DNA from: Talaromyces rugulosus
Taxonomy: Eukaryota; Ascomycota; Eurotiomycetes; Eurotiales; Trichocomaceae
Assembly: GCF_013368755.1 (NCBI RefSeq)
Contig: NC_049565.1
Location: 1,054,001 to 1,118,000 of the forward strand
Reading direction: 5' to 3'
Length of the DNA: 64,000 nt
Shown: positions 45,352-57,800 of the stretch, in pieces
How the letters are laid out: each line of letters opens with the position of its first letter
Position numbering within the stretch: the first letter of the stretch is position 1
Position numbers and translations under genes: made by a program
Notes under the pieces: generated by a model
Database searches by the model: none
Told to the model about the DNA's origin: nothing
Seen by the model: only the letters and a program-made list of their open reading frames with translations

Positions 45352-45831
45352 CTTGCCTGGCTTATTTTCTCATCTCTTCTTGTCGAGTTGTCTTGCAGTG
45401 GAAGCTGTTTTGACTGTTGTCGCAACTGGGATTAAGCGGAACAAACAATCGCCCGCACGCGACGAACAGAGCCCCACATGTAATTACTGTGTCGAGCAGT
45501 TTTGTGATTGACTCCGCCAGGGATTAGCGTGGAGGATAGAACATAGAATGAAGCAAAAGTAATATGTCAATGACGTGAATAAAAAGAATTCGGGATTGAT
45601 TTAATGATACCTGAGAAGATGGCAGTCGCATCGTTGTCAAGGTGGATTGCACGCTAACCGTAAACGGATTATAGTTGTCGACGCGGGTCACGCGTGGCAC
45701 ATTGAAATGATTAACCCTCTACACGCACGCCAGGAAGCCGCCAAACCCTTCATCCTCAGACAATTCTCAAAGCGATATTTAATCGACATTCAAGTTATAA
45801 TATTTCTAAAGAACGTTCTTTTTTTACAAAC
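45352..45831. promoter_or_regulatory. Bidirectional promoter of Mis12 and CENP-X genes
   Basis: These 480 bases lie between two divergent starts. A cell-cycle element could be expected here. An ACGCGT-like core is not obvious, though GACGCGGGTCACGCGTGGC near 45678-45696 contains ACGCG twice, the core of an MCB (MBF-type) box. Confidence 0.55.
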
Positions 45832-46518
45832 ATGGCCCCCGACGACGCTGCGCAAAAGAAGCGCAATCGCCTGCCCTTCAAACCACCGCGACAACAATCC
45901 TCAACTGCGACAGGAGGCGTATCCAAAACCACAAAGCCGAAATCTACATCTAGGAAATCTACATCATCGACGACAACTCCTGGGCCCTCAGCGAGTCGAC
46001 GAAAGTCAACAGCGACCAGCGCGAAAAAATCAAAGGCCACAGTTGAATCGGAGGACGATAATGATGATGATGATGATGGGTCTTCAGAAGACGGGTCTGG
46101 GTCTGGCTCAGTGAATGGAGAAAGGTCGCAATCTCAAGAACCGGACTATATTCTAGCAGAGATAGTTACGAATGAGAAGTCTCGCGACATCGAGTCTGGG
46201 GAGCCTGCTATCCCACCGAAGCTTCTGACGAAACTCTTGCACCATCATTTCCAGAACCCAAAGACGAAGATTGCCAAAGACGCAAACGAGGTGGTTGCAA
46301 AATACATTGATATATTTGTTCGAGAAGCATTGGCTCGAGCGGCGTATGAGAGAACAGAGGGGAATAAAGATACGGGCGATGGACGGCCGTCCATAATGGA
46401 TGGATTCCTTGAGGTATTCCTTTTTTTATCTGCATGCAAATGTACAGGAAATATCTAACTGGAATTATAGGTGGAGGATCTAGAAAAATTGGCGCCACAG
46501 ATGATACTTGACTTTTGA
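45832..46518 (+). CDS. Centromere protein X (Mhf2) histone-fold protein
   Basis: There are two exons, 45832-46413 and 46471-46518, giving 209 residues. The first 120 residues are basic and Ser/Thr-rich with an acidic patch (DDNDDDDD), probably a nuclear, disordered tail. The histone fold is the last 80 residues: IPPKLLTKLLHHHFQNPKT, DANEVVAKYIDIFVREAL, and after the splice VEDLEKLAPQMILDF. This is the CENP-X/Mhf2 pattern; the protein pairs with CENP-S/Mhf1 on DNA at kinetochores and at stalled forks with the FANCM/Mph1 helicase. Vertebrate CENP-X is only about 80 residues, so the long N-terminal tail is an addition. Divergent from Mis12. Confidence 0.9.
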
Positions 46519-48352
46519 AGGAAACGATGGAATGACTATACGAGGCGTTTGGTGTTGGTATTCCATGGGACATAGTATGGGTTTTTGCGGCAAATGAACA
46601 CGAATATATGCATATTGCGATGTAGAGCATTGGCTTGGATTCTTGAACCTGACCGTAATTCGTATTGCTTATTGAATTGCAGGCTGTGGGTTGGATTTGG
46701 CCACCCAGCTGAGCTCGGTGTTGCGAAAATGGCTGTACGTCTATGCTGTACTCACTAGGAACCGTTATATTCTAACAGATCGACGGACGAGTCGATTCTC
46801 GGTGAGTGCCCAGCAAATTGACTTTGCGCTATGAGTATCGGTCGAGATGATCTCTTTCAGTCGCTGATCATGGAGGTTGACGGTGTCGTCGTTGGCAATC
46901 ACCACGTGGGACTAAGCTTAATTAACTGGAATGTTGCATGGCACCTAAACATGACTGCTCTCAAGGGCGCTTCAATAGTACGAGTGTCAAGTGTCAAGTG
47001 TCAAGTGTCAACCACGACGTTGAGGTGTCATGTTGTAGTTGAAGAGTCGCCCAGGCAACTGGAAGCAAGGACGCTTGTCAAAGCATCTTTTGTGAGGTGA
47101 CGGTATTGTGGTCGTCAATAGATAAAACACAGTTAAGCCGTTGCATGTCTGGCTGGCTACTCCGTATACGATATTCTCTTGAGCCGTCCTTTCAATGTCT
47201 CTCATCCTCATAGCAACAATAATAATTCGCCGGTTGACGTGAAATAACATCATTTGCCAATCGAAGACGCAGGACACAATCTAGACAAGGTTAGCGCCGT
47301 GTCGGCAGCGCGAACGCAACGAAGCGGCTCGTTGGACGGTTCGGGTCCGTTCGACGGGTGATTGCAGCCATGATTGGGCGGACCCCTGGCTGTTCGGAAA
47401 TGAGCTTTCTTGGCATGCAGCGGGGCAGAAATCCTCGACAGTTTGAGTTTCGTGTGCTTGAAAGAAAGGAGCGTGACAATGAAAGCTGAAACAGACAATG
47501 TGACAGTGGAAGAGGAAGAGAGAGAGAGGGAGACGATGATGATAGTGGTGGTGGTGATGGAACAGCAATACGAGAGAGCTCGCTCCTTCCTGCTGCGCAC
47601 TCTGCGTACTTGCAACGTACGAACTTGCGAGCAGGAAGGCACGGCCCTCTGGATGAGGAAGGAGCGATCGACGCCACTAGCGCCAGAGCCCCTGGCACCT
47701 TCCCCCGTTGGGCATTAGGCGGCTGCTGCCGGTGCCTGCCAAGCCCCGCGGCGCCGTATAGTTCGCGATAGCCTCTCCCCAAAGAGTCTCCATCAGTCTC
47801 CATCGCACGCGCAGCTCGCCAGTCACCGCGACGCCTGAGCCATGATCCGCAGTTCCTGTCGCCTGTCTCCGAGCCAGTCGCCGTTATGCGACCCTGCGAG
47901 CCAGTGATCTGGACAGGCCGCAGCACAGTCGTCGATCGTCGCGCCGACTCATTACTCCGTATTATTAACTAATAACAATCCATTCATCTCTCGCCCCAAG
48001 CCCGACACGAGTGAGCCACTCCACTCCCTCCCCCAGAGACCAGCCCAGACAGGATTTTCCTCTTCTTCTCCTCCCCTGGCCCGCCTTTGTTCGCTCGCTG
48101 GTCTGTCGCTCGTTTCGTTTCTCTTCCTGACCACAGTCTTTCGTTTACCAGTGCGTCTCTCATCATCATCACGGTCTCTCTACGATCGCGACTTTCGATT
48201 GCTCTCTCCTTGAAGGTGACCTCAAAAGAACAACACCACTGCTGCTCGACTGCCGTTTTCGCGCGCGCGCGAACCCAAAGATCCCGGGCTGAGATTACCG
48301 CACCTTTGACCCTTGACTCTTTTCTCAACACAACACACCACCACACGTCACC
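46519..48352. other. Intergenic and leader of the SUN gene
   Basis: About 1.8 kb without a convincing gene. The second half (47800-48350) is CT-rich and is the promoter and leader of the SUN gene. Short open frames, such as one at 47291-47926, do not resemble proteins. Confidence 0.5.
46984..47011. repeat. GTGTCAA heptamer repeat
   Basis: Four exact tandem copies of GTGTCAA are visible. Confidence 0.9.
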
Positions 48353-49880
48353 ATGCGCGCAAACACAATGGCAAGCCGCCTTGCGGCCATCGTTGGTCTC
48401 GTCGCCATCGCTGAAGCTGCCCACAGCCACGGCCATCTCCACCACCGGAGACACCCCGACACCGAAAAGCAGACGGAAAAGCGCGGTGGACAATGCGAGT
48501 TCCCATCCGACGCTGGCTTGGTTGCTGTCACTCCCGACGAGCAGAACGCTGGATGGGCCATGAGCCCCAACCAGCTCTGTGAGCCTGGAAGCTACTGCCC
48601 TTACGCGTGCCCTCCTGGACAGGTCTCGATGCAGTGGAACCCTAAAGCCACCTCCTACACCTATCCCCTTTCTATGGTACGTACCTGCGAACTTTTTTTT
48701 GTTACGAATTCGACATCTGACAGACCTAGGATGGTGGACTTTACTGTGACGAGAGCGGCACCATCCAAAAACCTTTCCCCGAGAAGCCATACTGTGCGGA
48801 CGGAACTGGCGCTGTGAACGCCGTCAACAAGGCCGGAAAGCCCCTGTCCTTCTGCCAGACCGTTCTCCCTGGAAACGAAGCAATGCTTATCCCGACTCTT
48901 GTTGAGGAAACTGCCACTCTTGCCGTTCCCGACCCCTCCTATTGGTGCTCAACTGCTGCGCAGTAAGTACATCATGATAATAACTAGATATTGCTTCTTG
49001 TCTGACTTGGAACAGCTTCTACATCAACCCTCCCGGAACTGGTGATGAAGGCTGCATTTGGGGCACAAGCGACAACCCAATCGGAAACTGGGCCTACTTT
49101 GTCGCCGGTGCCAACACTGACTCGGACGGAAATACCTTTGTCAAAATCGGCTACAACCCTGTTGTGCAAGAACCCGCCACGCCTTTCCGTGACACTCCGG
49201 CTACTTATGGTGTTGAAATCACTTGCGAAGATGATGCTGGCTGCAACGGTCTCCCCTGCAAAATCGATCCTTCGTCCGACGGCTTGAACGAAGTCACCTC
49301 TAACGAATCGGCTGACGGAGCTGGTGGTGGCGCTTTCTGCGTGGTCACTGTCCCCAAGGGCCAGACGGCAAACATCAACGTCTTCGAGGCCGGAGATAGC
49401 TCTGCTCCAGCCCCAAGTGGCCCTGCTTCGACCACCTCGCCAGCAACCTCGAGCGCTCCCCCGACTACTACATCCACCAGCACTACGAGCACGTCCACTA
49501 CCCCAACAACTACCAGCACCAGTACTACCCCTACCACCACAACCACCACAACCACCAGCACTACTCCCACCACTACATCTACTACCCCAACAACTACCAC
49601 CACCAAAACCTCGACCAGCAAGCACGTGAGCACCACTAGTCCTTCGTCAACCAAGACCACCCCATCGTCTACCCCTGCATCTCGCACCCCTTCGGGAACC
49701 TACAGCTATGCGCCTCACGTCTTCATTGAAACCGGCTCTGGAAGTGCTGGGTCGCCTACCGGTTCTTCGGGAGCATCGGCCGCCTCGGCCACTACCTCTG
49801 GAGCAGCTGCGCCCATGTCTACCGGCTCCGTTGCCGGTCTTGCCTTGGGCCTGTTCGCCGGTGTCATGATGCAACTCTAG
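48353..49880 (+). CDS. SUN-family cell-wall protein (GH132), probably GPI-anchored
   Basis: There are three exons, about 450 residues. A signal peptide (about 1-22, ending AIAEA) is followed by a His-rich stretch and a Kex2-type Lys-Arg site (EKR). The Cys-rich SUN domain follows: QCEFPSDAGLVAVTPD, GSYCPYACPPGQVSMQW, DGGLYCDESG after the first splice, YWCSTAAH then FYINPPGTGDEGCIWGTS after the second. A Thr/Ser-rich stalk of about 130 residues contains many TTS/TTT runs, and the end is a hydrophobic tail (SVAGLALGLFAGVMMQL) with a small-residue cleavage region, as in GPI-anchored proteins. Relatives are Sim1, Uth1, Sun4 and Aspergillus Sun1. They act on beta-1,3-glucan in septation and wall remodelling. 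Splices at YPLSM/DGGLY and STAAH were confirmed by frame. Confidence 0.9.
49424..49680. repeat. ACC/ACT-rich coding repeat (Thr stalk)
   Basis: Degenerate ACC, ACT and AGC codon repeats encode the Thr/Ser stalk of the SUN-family protein. Confidence 0.75.
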
Positions 49881-51209
49881 ATTCTCCTACTATAAGCGAC
49901 CCTTTCATCCTCCTCCACTTCTCAGGATCTCCCACGACATCACGTGTGCTCATTGATTCTGATGATTTTTTGAATTTTCTTCGATTATATACCTTTACGT
50001 TTTGCTTCTTGATCTAAAGATCTGATACCCCCCTTTTTTTTATTTCTTTTTAGATTGAGATCTAGCAACAGTGTCTCATGATTTTTCTAGAGTTGAGTTC
50101 TTGAGAGAACTTTACTGTATTATAATGTTTGATACCTTTTTTTTTTGTACAACGCCATGGGTCCTGGCAAGTGGAGGTGAGGTCGTCTTGTTGTGTTTCT
50201 TGTTTACAAGAAACCCCTTTCTCAGAGAGACGGAGAGAGAGAACAAAAAAAAACGGAGAAAAAGATTGAACTTGTTCAGAGAACAAGTACAATTTGATTC
50301 CGAAATTGGGCCTAAACTTCTTTTTCTTTTTTGGTTTACCAAGTCCAACTGTCGCTGTTGACACAGCATTTCTTACTTTTTTCAACACATTTTTTTATTA
50401 TTTTTGATATTTCGTGGTTTTTTTTTTGTTCCTTTTCAACAGGCATGTAACAATATGGCCGAGTTGGTTTTTGGAGTAGATATATCAATATGCATACACA
50501 TTTTATTAATGCTAAAGAGGAGTCTTACTATGGAGTGGTAGTTGAGGTAGAAGTTAGTATTTCTTTCCCCGGATTTACACGTACGTACGCTTTCGCCTCA
50601 AGTTCCACATTTTGCTTGAAAGTATTGATCATCAACCGCTGATCATCTAAGTTTCAATATGTGGTGTAGATGATGTTGATATCATGATCGACATGCAGAA
50701 CTCAAATGACGCAAGACTACAGGTGCAGCCACCAGTTGACGATCTGGGGAAATTGGAGGAGATGAGGATCGTCCACATGTACATGTAGATTTTCAAAATT
50801 CACAATAGGAACCAGAAACACATGAAACTGATTTGTGTAAAATTCAATGATATATATATACACTTGCATATCAATTGATATTGTCGACATATCGAGCCTT
50901 TCCTCCTTGGGGATATGACCCGCTAATCCCTCTAAATTATTCAGAGTTATTTAGAATTGTATGATGAGATCAAACTATTAAGAAAACACTTATATAAACT
51001 AATCTAATTACTATATATATTAGAATCTTATATTTACTCTCAGACCTCGCTTGCCAAGATCCCGAAGTTTGCCATCGAGCGGCTAACCCAAAAGGGGTAT
51101 TCCGATTACTCAGAACGGAAACTCGTCCAGCATCACCTAGCTTGATATCATTGACCATCTGCACGACGAAGCAGAAGCTCCCAATCGATGGAATAAATGC
51201 CTGTCCACC
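49881..51209. other. Intergenic, no gene seen
   Basis: It holds the 3' flank of the SUN gene (T-rich) and the promoter of the second Zn2Cys6 gene. A short repeat at 50921-50963 is shared with 60643-60675. Confidence 0.5.
50921..50963 (+). repeat. Short dispersed repeat, copy A
   Basis: It starts CGCTAATCCC and ends TAGAATTGTATG. The copy at 60643-60675 matches it in inverse orientation, apart from a ten-base tandem insertion here. Confidence 0.6.
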
Positions 51210-53294
51210 ATGTTCTACAGCTTCGCACCCCCGCGATCCGGCCCAGTCGCCAAACGGCGCAAGATCCGCCGAGCATGCGATTACTGCCGACTGCACCGAG
51301 TCCGCTGCGATGGCGCGGTGCCTTGTTCCCAGTGTATCACCAACAAGGTCCAGTGCGTTCATCCGTCGGTCTCACAGAAGCAACAGAAGCAGCCAGCCTC
51401 TACACGCAGTTCTGCGGCCCATACGGCGGTGCTTCCAGTTCCGGTTCCTGAACACGCCGTTCAGCCTGTACAAACAGCCCCGGATCAATTGCCCCGGGCG
51501 GAGTCTGGCTCAGTCGACCATACCTCAACTGACCCTTGGATAGAAGGACTGGGATCGATGATCGAGTTCACTTCGCGGATTAACAACTTTTGCTCAGTGG
51601 TATCAAAGATGTCGGTGCAACCGTCTCTTGCCCCAAATGATCCCCCGCCGCCGCTGCCAGGAACCTCTTATGAATCGCCAGGCCTGTTGCAAACGAGGGA
51701 ACACAACAGCGTGGATGTGGGACATTCAGCGCAAGGGCTCCAAGCACGTCTCTTACACCTTTATTCGACTCGGTTTTATTGGCTGGTTCCTGTTGTAAAC
51801 CGTGTTGACCTTCAGAATCAATCGCCTTCTGCCATGTCGCAATCTATGCTAGAAGCCATTATGGCTTATTGTCTACAGTCACTATACCATGCAGGACTAC
51901 ACCAGCGCCTGCTCAGCCTCCGTGCTGAAATAGGAGGATCCGATACAGATCAGAGCGCTCTGGACATTTCAATCGCTTGTTTTCGGAGGGCTTTGGCGTA
52001 CAGCGGCCATTTCGTTGTTTATTCCCAACCATCACTGCAAGACATTCAACGCCACATCTTCATGTCCCTTTTCCTCCTTAACACCGGAGACTTTCAGGCC
52101 GTGTATAATATCACTGGACTCGCCATTGGACTGGCCAAATCGCTCAATTTGCACCATCAGCCGCCGTCCCATCTGCCCGCCGAGGAGGCAGAACTGCGTC
52201 AACGCATCTGGTGGACGCTGCTGCATATTGACTTTCACTGCTCGCGTTATCTGGGGAAACCGACCGCGGTGGCCCTGAAAGATACAACATGCGCTAGGCC
52301 ACGTGCGATCTCCATAGCCACTGATTTAGTTCCCTTAGAAATAGCTTTCCACAGTTGCTTAATGTCACTAACAGTAACAGCACGAAAGATCGCAGAAGCC
52401 TTAAATGCCCATCATGATATAGCGTGCAACCATGAATTTATCGAACGAATTGAGTGGCGCGCTGAGCTTCTATCTCAGGAGATCAGCGAACTTCAACGAT
52501 GGCGGGACAGCCTGCTACAGACTCCTCCATTTGCCAACCTACGGCTTTCCAGCAAAAAGCGCCGGCCAAGGACCTTTGAGATCGAAGGGAATGCATTTTA
52601 CGATGAAGACAGTTGGATGAACGGGGAGTCGACCGCCCGGATACTGCAATCCACTCTACTGGAGCTGCAATATCACGATATTGTGATTTGGTTTCATCGC
52701 CCCTTTATTCAGTTCCCAACGCGCGGTTTAGTTCCGCAGCGCAGTCCTCACGCCGATATCCACGCTACTACAGCTCTCCATCATGCTTTCACCATGATTG
52801 AAGTCATACATTCGCGTACCCTAAATCATGATGCTCTCTATGGGTGTTGTGAAATTTATCAGTACGTCTGGAATGCTGGTCTGACGCTGATCGGCTTCAT
52901 GCTGGCTTACCCCCTATGTTACTGGTTTCCCGAAGCCCGGAAACATGCCGAGACTTCACTTCGGATTCTTGAAGCTGGTGGGGTGTCCAATACTATTGCA
53001 TCTCGCGCTACACATCTCACACAGTACCTACTTGGGCGGGTGGATGTCTTGATGGCTCTGCTGAGATCCGATCAGTGCGCAAAGGATACCACCGCTGGCA
53101 ACGTGCATCGCCATAAAAAAACTATAGATGAAGTTGATTTATTAGCAGAGGAATCTTCGCCACCAGCCGTCCCAACACCAGATTCTGCTTTTGACGCACT
53201 GTGGTCCTGGGCGGACACGGTTGATCCTGAGACTTGGCACGAGTATTGCAATGAAATCAGCGATGTTTTGACCGACATTCCGGAGATATTATAG
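51210..53294 (+). CDS. Zn2Cys6 transcription factor (second)
   Basis: It is a single exon of 694 residues. The zinc cluster is at residues 23-49 with spacing 2-6-5-2-6 (C23, C26, C33, C39, C42, C49), after a basic run KRRKIRR. The fungal-specific factor domain follows, with HIFMSLFLLNTGDFQAVYN, LAIGLAKSLNLH and LRQRIWWTLLHIDFHCSRYLG, the region of the middle homology domain. The pattern recalls the XlnR/AraR/MalR-like sugar regulators, but the sequence alone does not place it in one of them. It lies upstream of an SDR and a PDR transporter and is a candidate regulator of them, by position. Confidence 0.9.
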   Translation: MFYSFAPPRSGPVAKRRKIRRACDYCRLHRVRCDGAVPCSQCITNKVQCVHPSVSQKQQKQPASTRSSAAHTAVLPVPVPEHAVQPVQTAPDQLPRAESGSVDHTSTDPWIEGLGSMIEFTSRINNFCSVVSKMSVQPSLAPNDPPPPLPGTSYESPGLLQTREHNSVDVGHSAQGLQARLLHLYSTRFYWLVPVVNRVDLQNQSPSAMSQSMLEAIMAYCLQSLYHAGLHQRLLSLRAEIGGSDTDQSALDISIACFRRALAYSGHFVVYSQPSLQDIQRHIFMSLFLLNTGDFQAVYNITGLAIGLAKSLNLHHQPPSHLPAEEAELRQRIWWTLLHIDFHCSRYLGKPTAVALKDTTCARPRAISIATDLVPLEIAFHSCLMSLTVTARKIAEALNAHHDIACNHEFIERIEWRAELLSQEISELQRWRDSLLQTPPFANLRLSSKKRRPRTFEIEGNAFYDEDSWMNGESTARILQSTLLELQYHDIVIWFHRPFIQFPTRGLVPQRSPHADIHATTALHHAFTMIEVIHSRTLNHDALYGCCEIYQYVWNAGLTLIGFMLAYPLCYWFPEARKHAETSLRILEAGGVSNTIASRATHLTQYLLGRVDVLMALLRSDQCAKDTTAGNVHRHKKTIDEVDLLAEESSPPAVPTPDSAFDALWSWADTVDPETWHEYCNEISDVLTDIPEIL

Positions 53295-53585
53295 GTCATC
53301 AAAGCACATTAACTACTAAGTTCCTGTACGATAAAATTATTCTGGCAAATTATTGTCTTTGCCAGGCGATATTATTACGGTTTTAGGGCAACGACCCCAA
53401 TTTATTTGGATTTTCATTTTTGGATATCAGACACGGCGATAATAGCCTGGCTTAAATCTTGAACTCTTGGGATTGCGACGCAACAGTATAAAAGAGATAA
53501 CATTGCTACTCGGCTGCTATAAACTTCTGTCTATAAGTGCCTGGATAGTCGAGTCACCGAGGAACGGCCCCAGAGGTTCAAACCC

Positions 53586-54589
53586 TTAAATAAACTGGCC
53601 AACTTTCAATTTGTCCGAAGAAATAAGTTCATCCTTGCGAGCCTCAAGCTCCTCGACGTCCCAATTCGCCACCAGGTGTCGACCGTTCAAATACTGAGGG
53701 CGTTTAGCAGCCAGGTACACGGTGACAGCTCCGGTCAGTTCGGCTACAAGAATTCGAAATTATGTCAGCTTTTTACAGTATGCACAACCGTAAGAAAAAT
53801 TTTTTACCAGTGTCCTTTGCAAAAGGTTTGAACGGATCCAAAGTCATGTCCGTGAGCACAATACCAGGTGAAAGGCTATAGGCCGCTACGTTTGGGTTCT
53901 CCAAGGGCAGGAACTCGGTAAACTTTGCAACTGCAAGCTTGCTAACAAAGTAGCTACTCAGAGACGGAGGTGTTAACGCGATTGTGCTGACAAGGTTCAC
54001 AATTGTGGGCTGTATGTTAGCTGCTGCTAAACGTAAAAACGCCGCGGTTACTAGGTATGTCCCACGCACGTTGACTTCAAAGTCTTTCCACCACGTCGCT
54101 GGGTCGGCCTGATCAATTGTCGCAATGGAGGAGAAGACCCCTGCGTTATTGATGAGGGTATGTGCTGTTCCAAACGTGCTCTTGATCGAGTCGATCGAAC
54201 GTGATACCTCGGATTCGTCCGTGATATCCGTTGGGAGGGCTAGCACTTTGACGTGAGGATAGTCTGCCTCGATAATTGACTTTGTCTCTTCCGCCGACTG
54301 CGAGAACCGTGTAATGAGAACAATCCCAGCTGCACCGGCTTTGGCGTGGGCCAGTGCAATTGCCTGAAATACCAAGTCAGTTCCGCATCTTTTCCCTTGT
54401 TTTTTTTTTTCTCCGCAGGGTTTTTACTCTTCCAATTCCCTTTCCGGCACCTGTAACGATAGCTACTTTACCCTGCTGTGAGAGGTCGGACTTAGTAGGT
54501 TCAATTGCCGAGTAGACGTCCCGGAAGTAAGCTTTTGTTATAGAGCCCGCACGGGTGTACTGATCCGGATCGACTTGAGAAACTGACAT
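53586..54589 (-). CDS. Short-chain dehydrogenase/reductase (second)
   Basis: There are three exons on the minus strand, about 285 residues. The cofactor-binding turn VAIVTGAGKGIGR ends exon one. Exon two has AIALAHAKAGAAGIVLITR, INNAGVFSS, VSTIALTPPSL (catalytic Ser region), SSYFVSKLAVAK (Tyr-Lys pair) and SPGIVLTDM. Exon three starts ELTGAVTVYLAAK and ends KLKVGQFI. Splices were placed by frame at GIGR/AIAL and KDTA/ELTG. The cofactor is probably NADP or NAD; the substrate is unknown. It is divergent from the ABC transporter with a 284-base gap. Confidence 0.88.
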
Positions 54590-54873
54590 TTTGTTGACTT
54601 GGCAGAAGGAAAAAGGGGATTAGGTAGAGGTCGGAAGTTTGGGGGTTTCGGGGGAGAGGGAGGTCGGATTTATTTTTATCTCCATCGCGGAAGTATGTTT
54701 GCCGAAAGGAGTAAGCATTACCGCTTTGGGTATTCCGGGTCTTGGCCTCTGTGCTTTACAAGTGCAGTAGATGTTCCTAGCACATAAAATCTAGACAGTT
54801 GAAGGTTACTTTAAAATCCAAATATCTTGGTTTGTTATTTTTCTGTATTTTACGTCGACTAGCTTCACCGACA
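54590..54873. promoter_or_regulatory. Divergent promoter between SDR and PDR transporter
   Basis: 284 bases between two starts make co-regulation possible. No specific operator is identified. Confidence 0.5.
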
Positions 54874-57800
54874 ATGGACACTCCCACGGAGGCCAAAGGC
54901 AGCGAACCGGCAAATGACCATGAGATTAACCACTTGGTGGACGACTTTCTGTCACGTCAAATCAGCTCCGCCGGTGGCTGTGGCAAAATAATTCTCCGTG
55001 ATCTCTCTGTCATAGGCGCAGGTGTTGGAGTAAGTTTATTTAACTTCAATCGCCCATGTGTTTGAGCCTGTTTATACTAAGCTCAACGCCTCTCCACAGC
55101 ATCAACTCGTGAGCAATGTCTCCGTGGCTCTGGCCCAGCTCTTGGATCTGGCAAAACCGACTACCTGGTTGTCAAGAAAACCTCCATCATCGCGCGTGCT
55201 GCTCCACAAGATCACCGGGACTGTTGGCGAAGGGGAAATGGTGATGGTTGTCGGCCGACCAGGGAGCGGTTGCAGCACGTTTCTCAAATCCATCGCCAAC
55301 ATGCGTGAAGAATACTTGGGAATGGAGGGGGATGTGTGGTATGGATCATTCGACGCCGCCACCGCAAATAAACTCACACAGGGCAAGGTCGCCTTTGTGA
55401 GTAAGCAATCGTCAATCGAGTGTGCTTGGCGATGACCACTGACTGGGCTTGATAGCGGAGGACGACGTTCATTTCCCTACTCTATCGGTCAAAACCACCC
55501 TCCGGTAGGTTTCGGACATTTGGCTCGCTGTGGTACCTCGAAAGTCTAATAAATCCCCACGGATAGGTTTGCTCTCAATGCACGACGCCCAACCTCAGAC
55601 CCCGATCGCCAAACATGTATTAAACGAGACCTCCAAACGGTTCTGAAGCTCATGGGCCTGGACCAGGCCGCCTCAGTTCGTGTTGGTAATGATTATATTC
55701 GCGGAGTCAGTGGCGGTCAACGACGGCGGGTCTCGTTGGCCGAGGCTCTTTGCACACGTGCCGGGTGAGTTCGCATGCTGGACAGTCCAGGGAACATTTT
55801 CGAACTGACTTCGAGGCTTGCAGGCTGTTCTGCTTCGATAACCCAACTAGAGGTCTAGACTCGTCGACCGCTATTCGCTTCATCAAGGTCCTCCGCGAGT
55901 ATACAACTCGCAGTCGATGTGCGACGGTCATGTCATTATACCAGGCCAATGATCCTGCCGTTTCCCTATTCGACAAGGTGGTGGTCCTTAATGAAGGCCA
56001 CGTTGCATACTACGGCCCTATGTGCGAGGCGAAAGGATACTTCGAATCACTTGGCTTTTGCTGCCCGCCCCGAGTGTCAGTGTCGGATTTCCTGGCTTCC
56101 ATGTCCGGAAATCCCAAAGGTCGAATTGTCCGCGATGGGGTAGAACGGCCAGTGCCAGTTGAACCGATTGATTTCCAAACCAGGTTCCAGGAGACTCGTT
56201 TCTATCAGCAATCGTTGGAAGAGGCCCTGGCCCCTCCACAGGTACCCTCGCCGCCCAAGTCGCCAGGGTACTCTCTGCCGTTTTACCGCCAAGTCTACGA
56301 ATGCACCTTTCGCCATTACCAGGTCAATCTCACTGATAGGGCGTCATGGATCGCAGAGGCAGCTGGAACAATTGTCCAGGCCCTCCTCCTAGGCACCCTG
56401 TTCCGCAATCAACAGGACGTTACAGAAGGGCTTTTTACACGCGGCTCAGCCCTGTTCTTTTGTGTTCTAATCATGAGCCTGCAGGCTTCGGCCGAGTTTG
56501 GCAACACTTTCGTTCAGCGCCCAATCCTGCTGAAGCAAAAGTCCCTGCTGTTCTATCGGCCAGGAGCCTACGCACTCGGACAGATCCTTGCCGACATCCC
56601 TTGGAAGCTGGTATTTGTACTGTACTCCCTGCCCATCTACTGGATGATCAATTTTCAGCGCTCAGCAGGGAATTTCTTTACATGGCTTGTGGCATTGTAC
56701 ATAGGTATGATAGCCCTCGGCGTGACGTTTAGGGCAATTGCTGTCTTCACAACCTCACCAACACGAGCTGTTCTGCCAGTGGGATTACTGGTGAACACTC
56801 TCATCATGTATACCGGGTTTTACATCACCCCACCTGGAATGAAGGTCTGGCTTTCGTGGTTTCGACATCTCAATGTAAGTGGAATGTATTTTGCGGATGA
56901 TTACGATGCTGAGTTAACCGTTGTTAGCCAATGTACTATATGTTCGAGTCCATCGCGCTCAACGAAATTGGGTCTAGCACATACGCATGTAGTGATCAAG
57001 ATACAGTTCCACGGGGACCTGCATACAATGAATCAATATATCAAACATGTGCAGTACCTGGATCCGTGCCGGGAAATCTGACGCTATCCGGAAACTTGTA
57101 CCTCATAGCTGAATATGGGTTTGTCCACGCTCACAAATGGCGCAATGTTGGTATTAATGCCGCGTTCTATGTCTTCTTCTCTATTATGGTGATGTGAGTA
57201 CTTGACCTGTCGTTTTGTAGCTACCACTAACTCGTAACCACTTTTAGGATCGGTATGGAAAGGTTCCGCACCGCCGGTGCACAAATGTCAACGATTTTCT
57301 ATCGCCATCTACCTCAATATAAAAGTACTTCCTCTTCCACATCAGACATCGAGAAACCGGCTCCTGGCTCTGAAGCTATTGACGAGCACAACCAAGTTTT
57401 GGGCGATCTTGCTTCTGGCTCACTTGGCGAGGACAACCACCTCTTTGCCTGGAGAGGACTTTCTCTTGATCTAAGCAACAAAAAACGTCTGCTTCATGAG
57501 GTTACTGGTATGTTGCAATGGCATCGGTATAATGAGCGTTGCTAATGGATCAGGATGGCTTGTGCCGGGCTCTATGACGGCTCTGATGGGAATGTCTGGG
57601 GCAGGAAAGGTAGGTCCTTTTTTCCCACTGGCGATGAGCAAGAGACTGACTCGATTTTCCGATATTAGACGACGCTTCTCGATACTTTGGCCCAGCGAAT
57701 TCAGATTGGCGTCATATCTGGCAATCTTTTGCTGGACGGGAATACGCTACCCGCATCAATGGGACGTAGGACTGGGTTTGTGCATCAAAATGATATCCAC

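Noticed and set aside
47291..47926. A 211-codon open frame on the minus strand between CENP-X and the SUN gene
   Set aside because: It is low-complexity (Ser-rich), lies in CT-rich promoter DNA and has no family match that I can see.
53560..53595. A second tRNA-like GGTTCAAACCC sequence
   Set aside because: The surrounding bases do not form a cloverleaf, and part of it lies in the 3' end of the SDR coding region.
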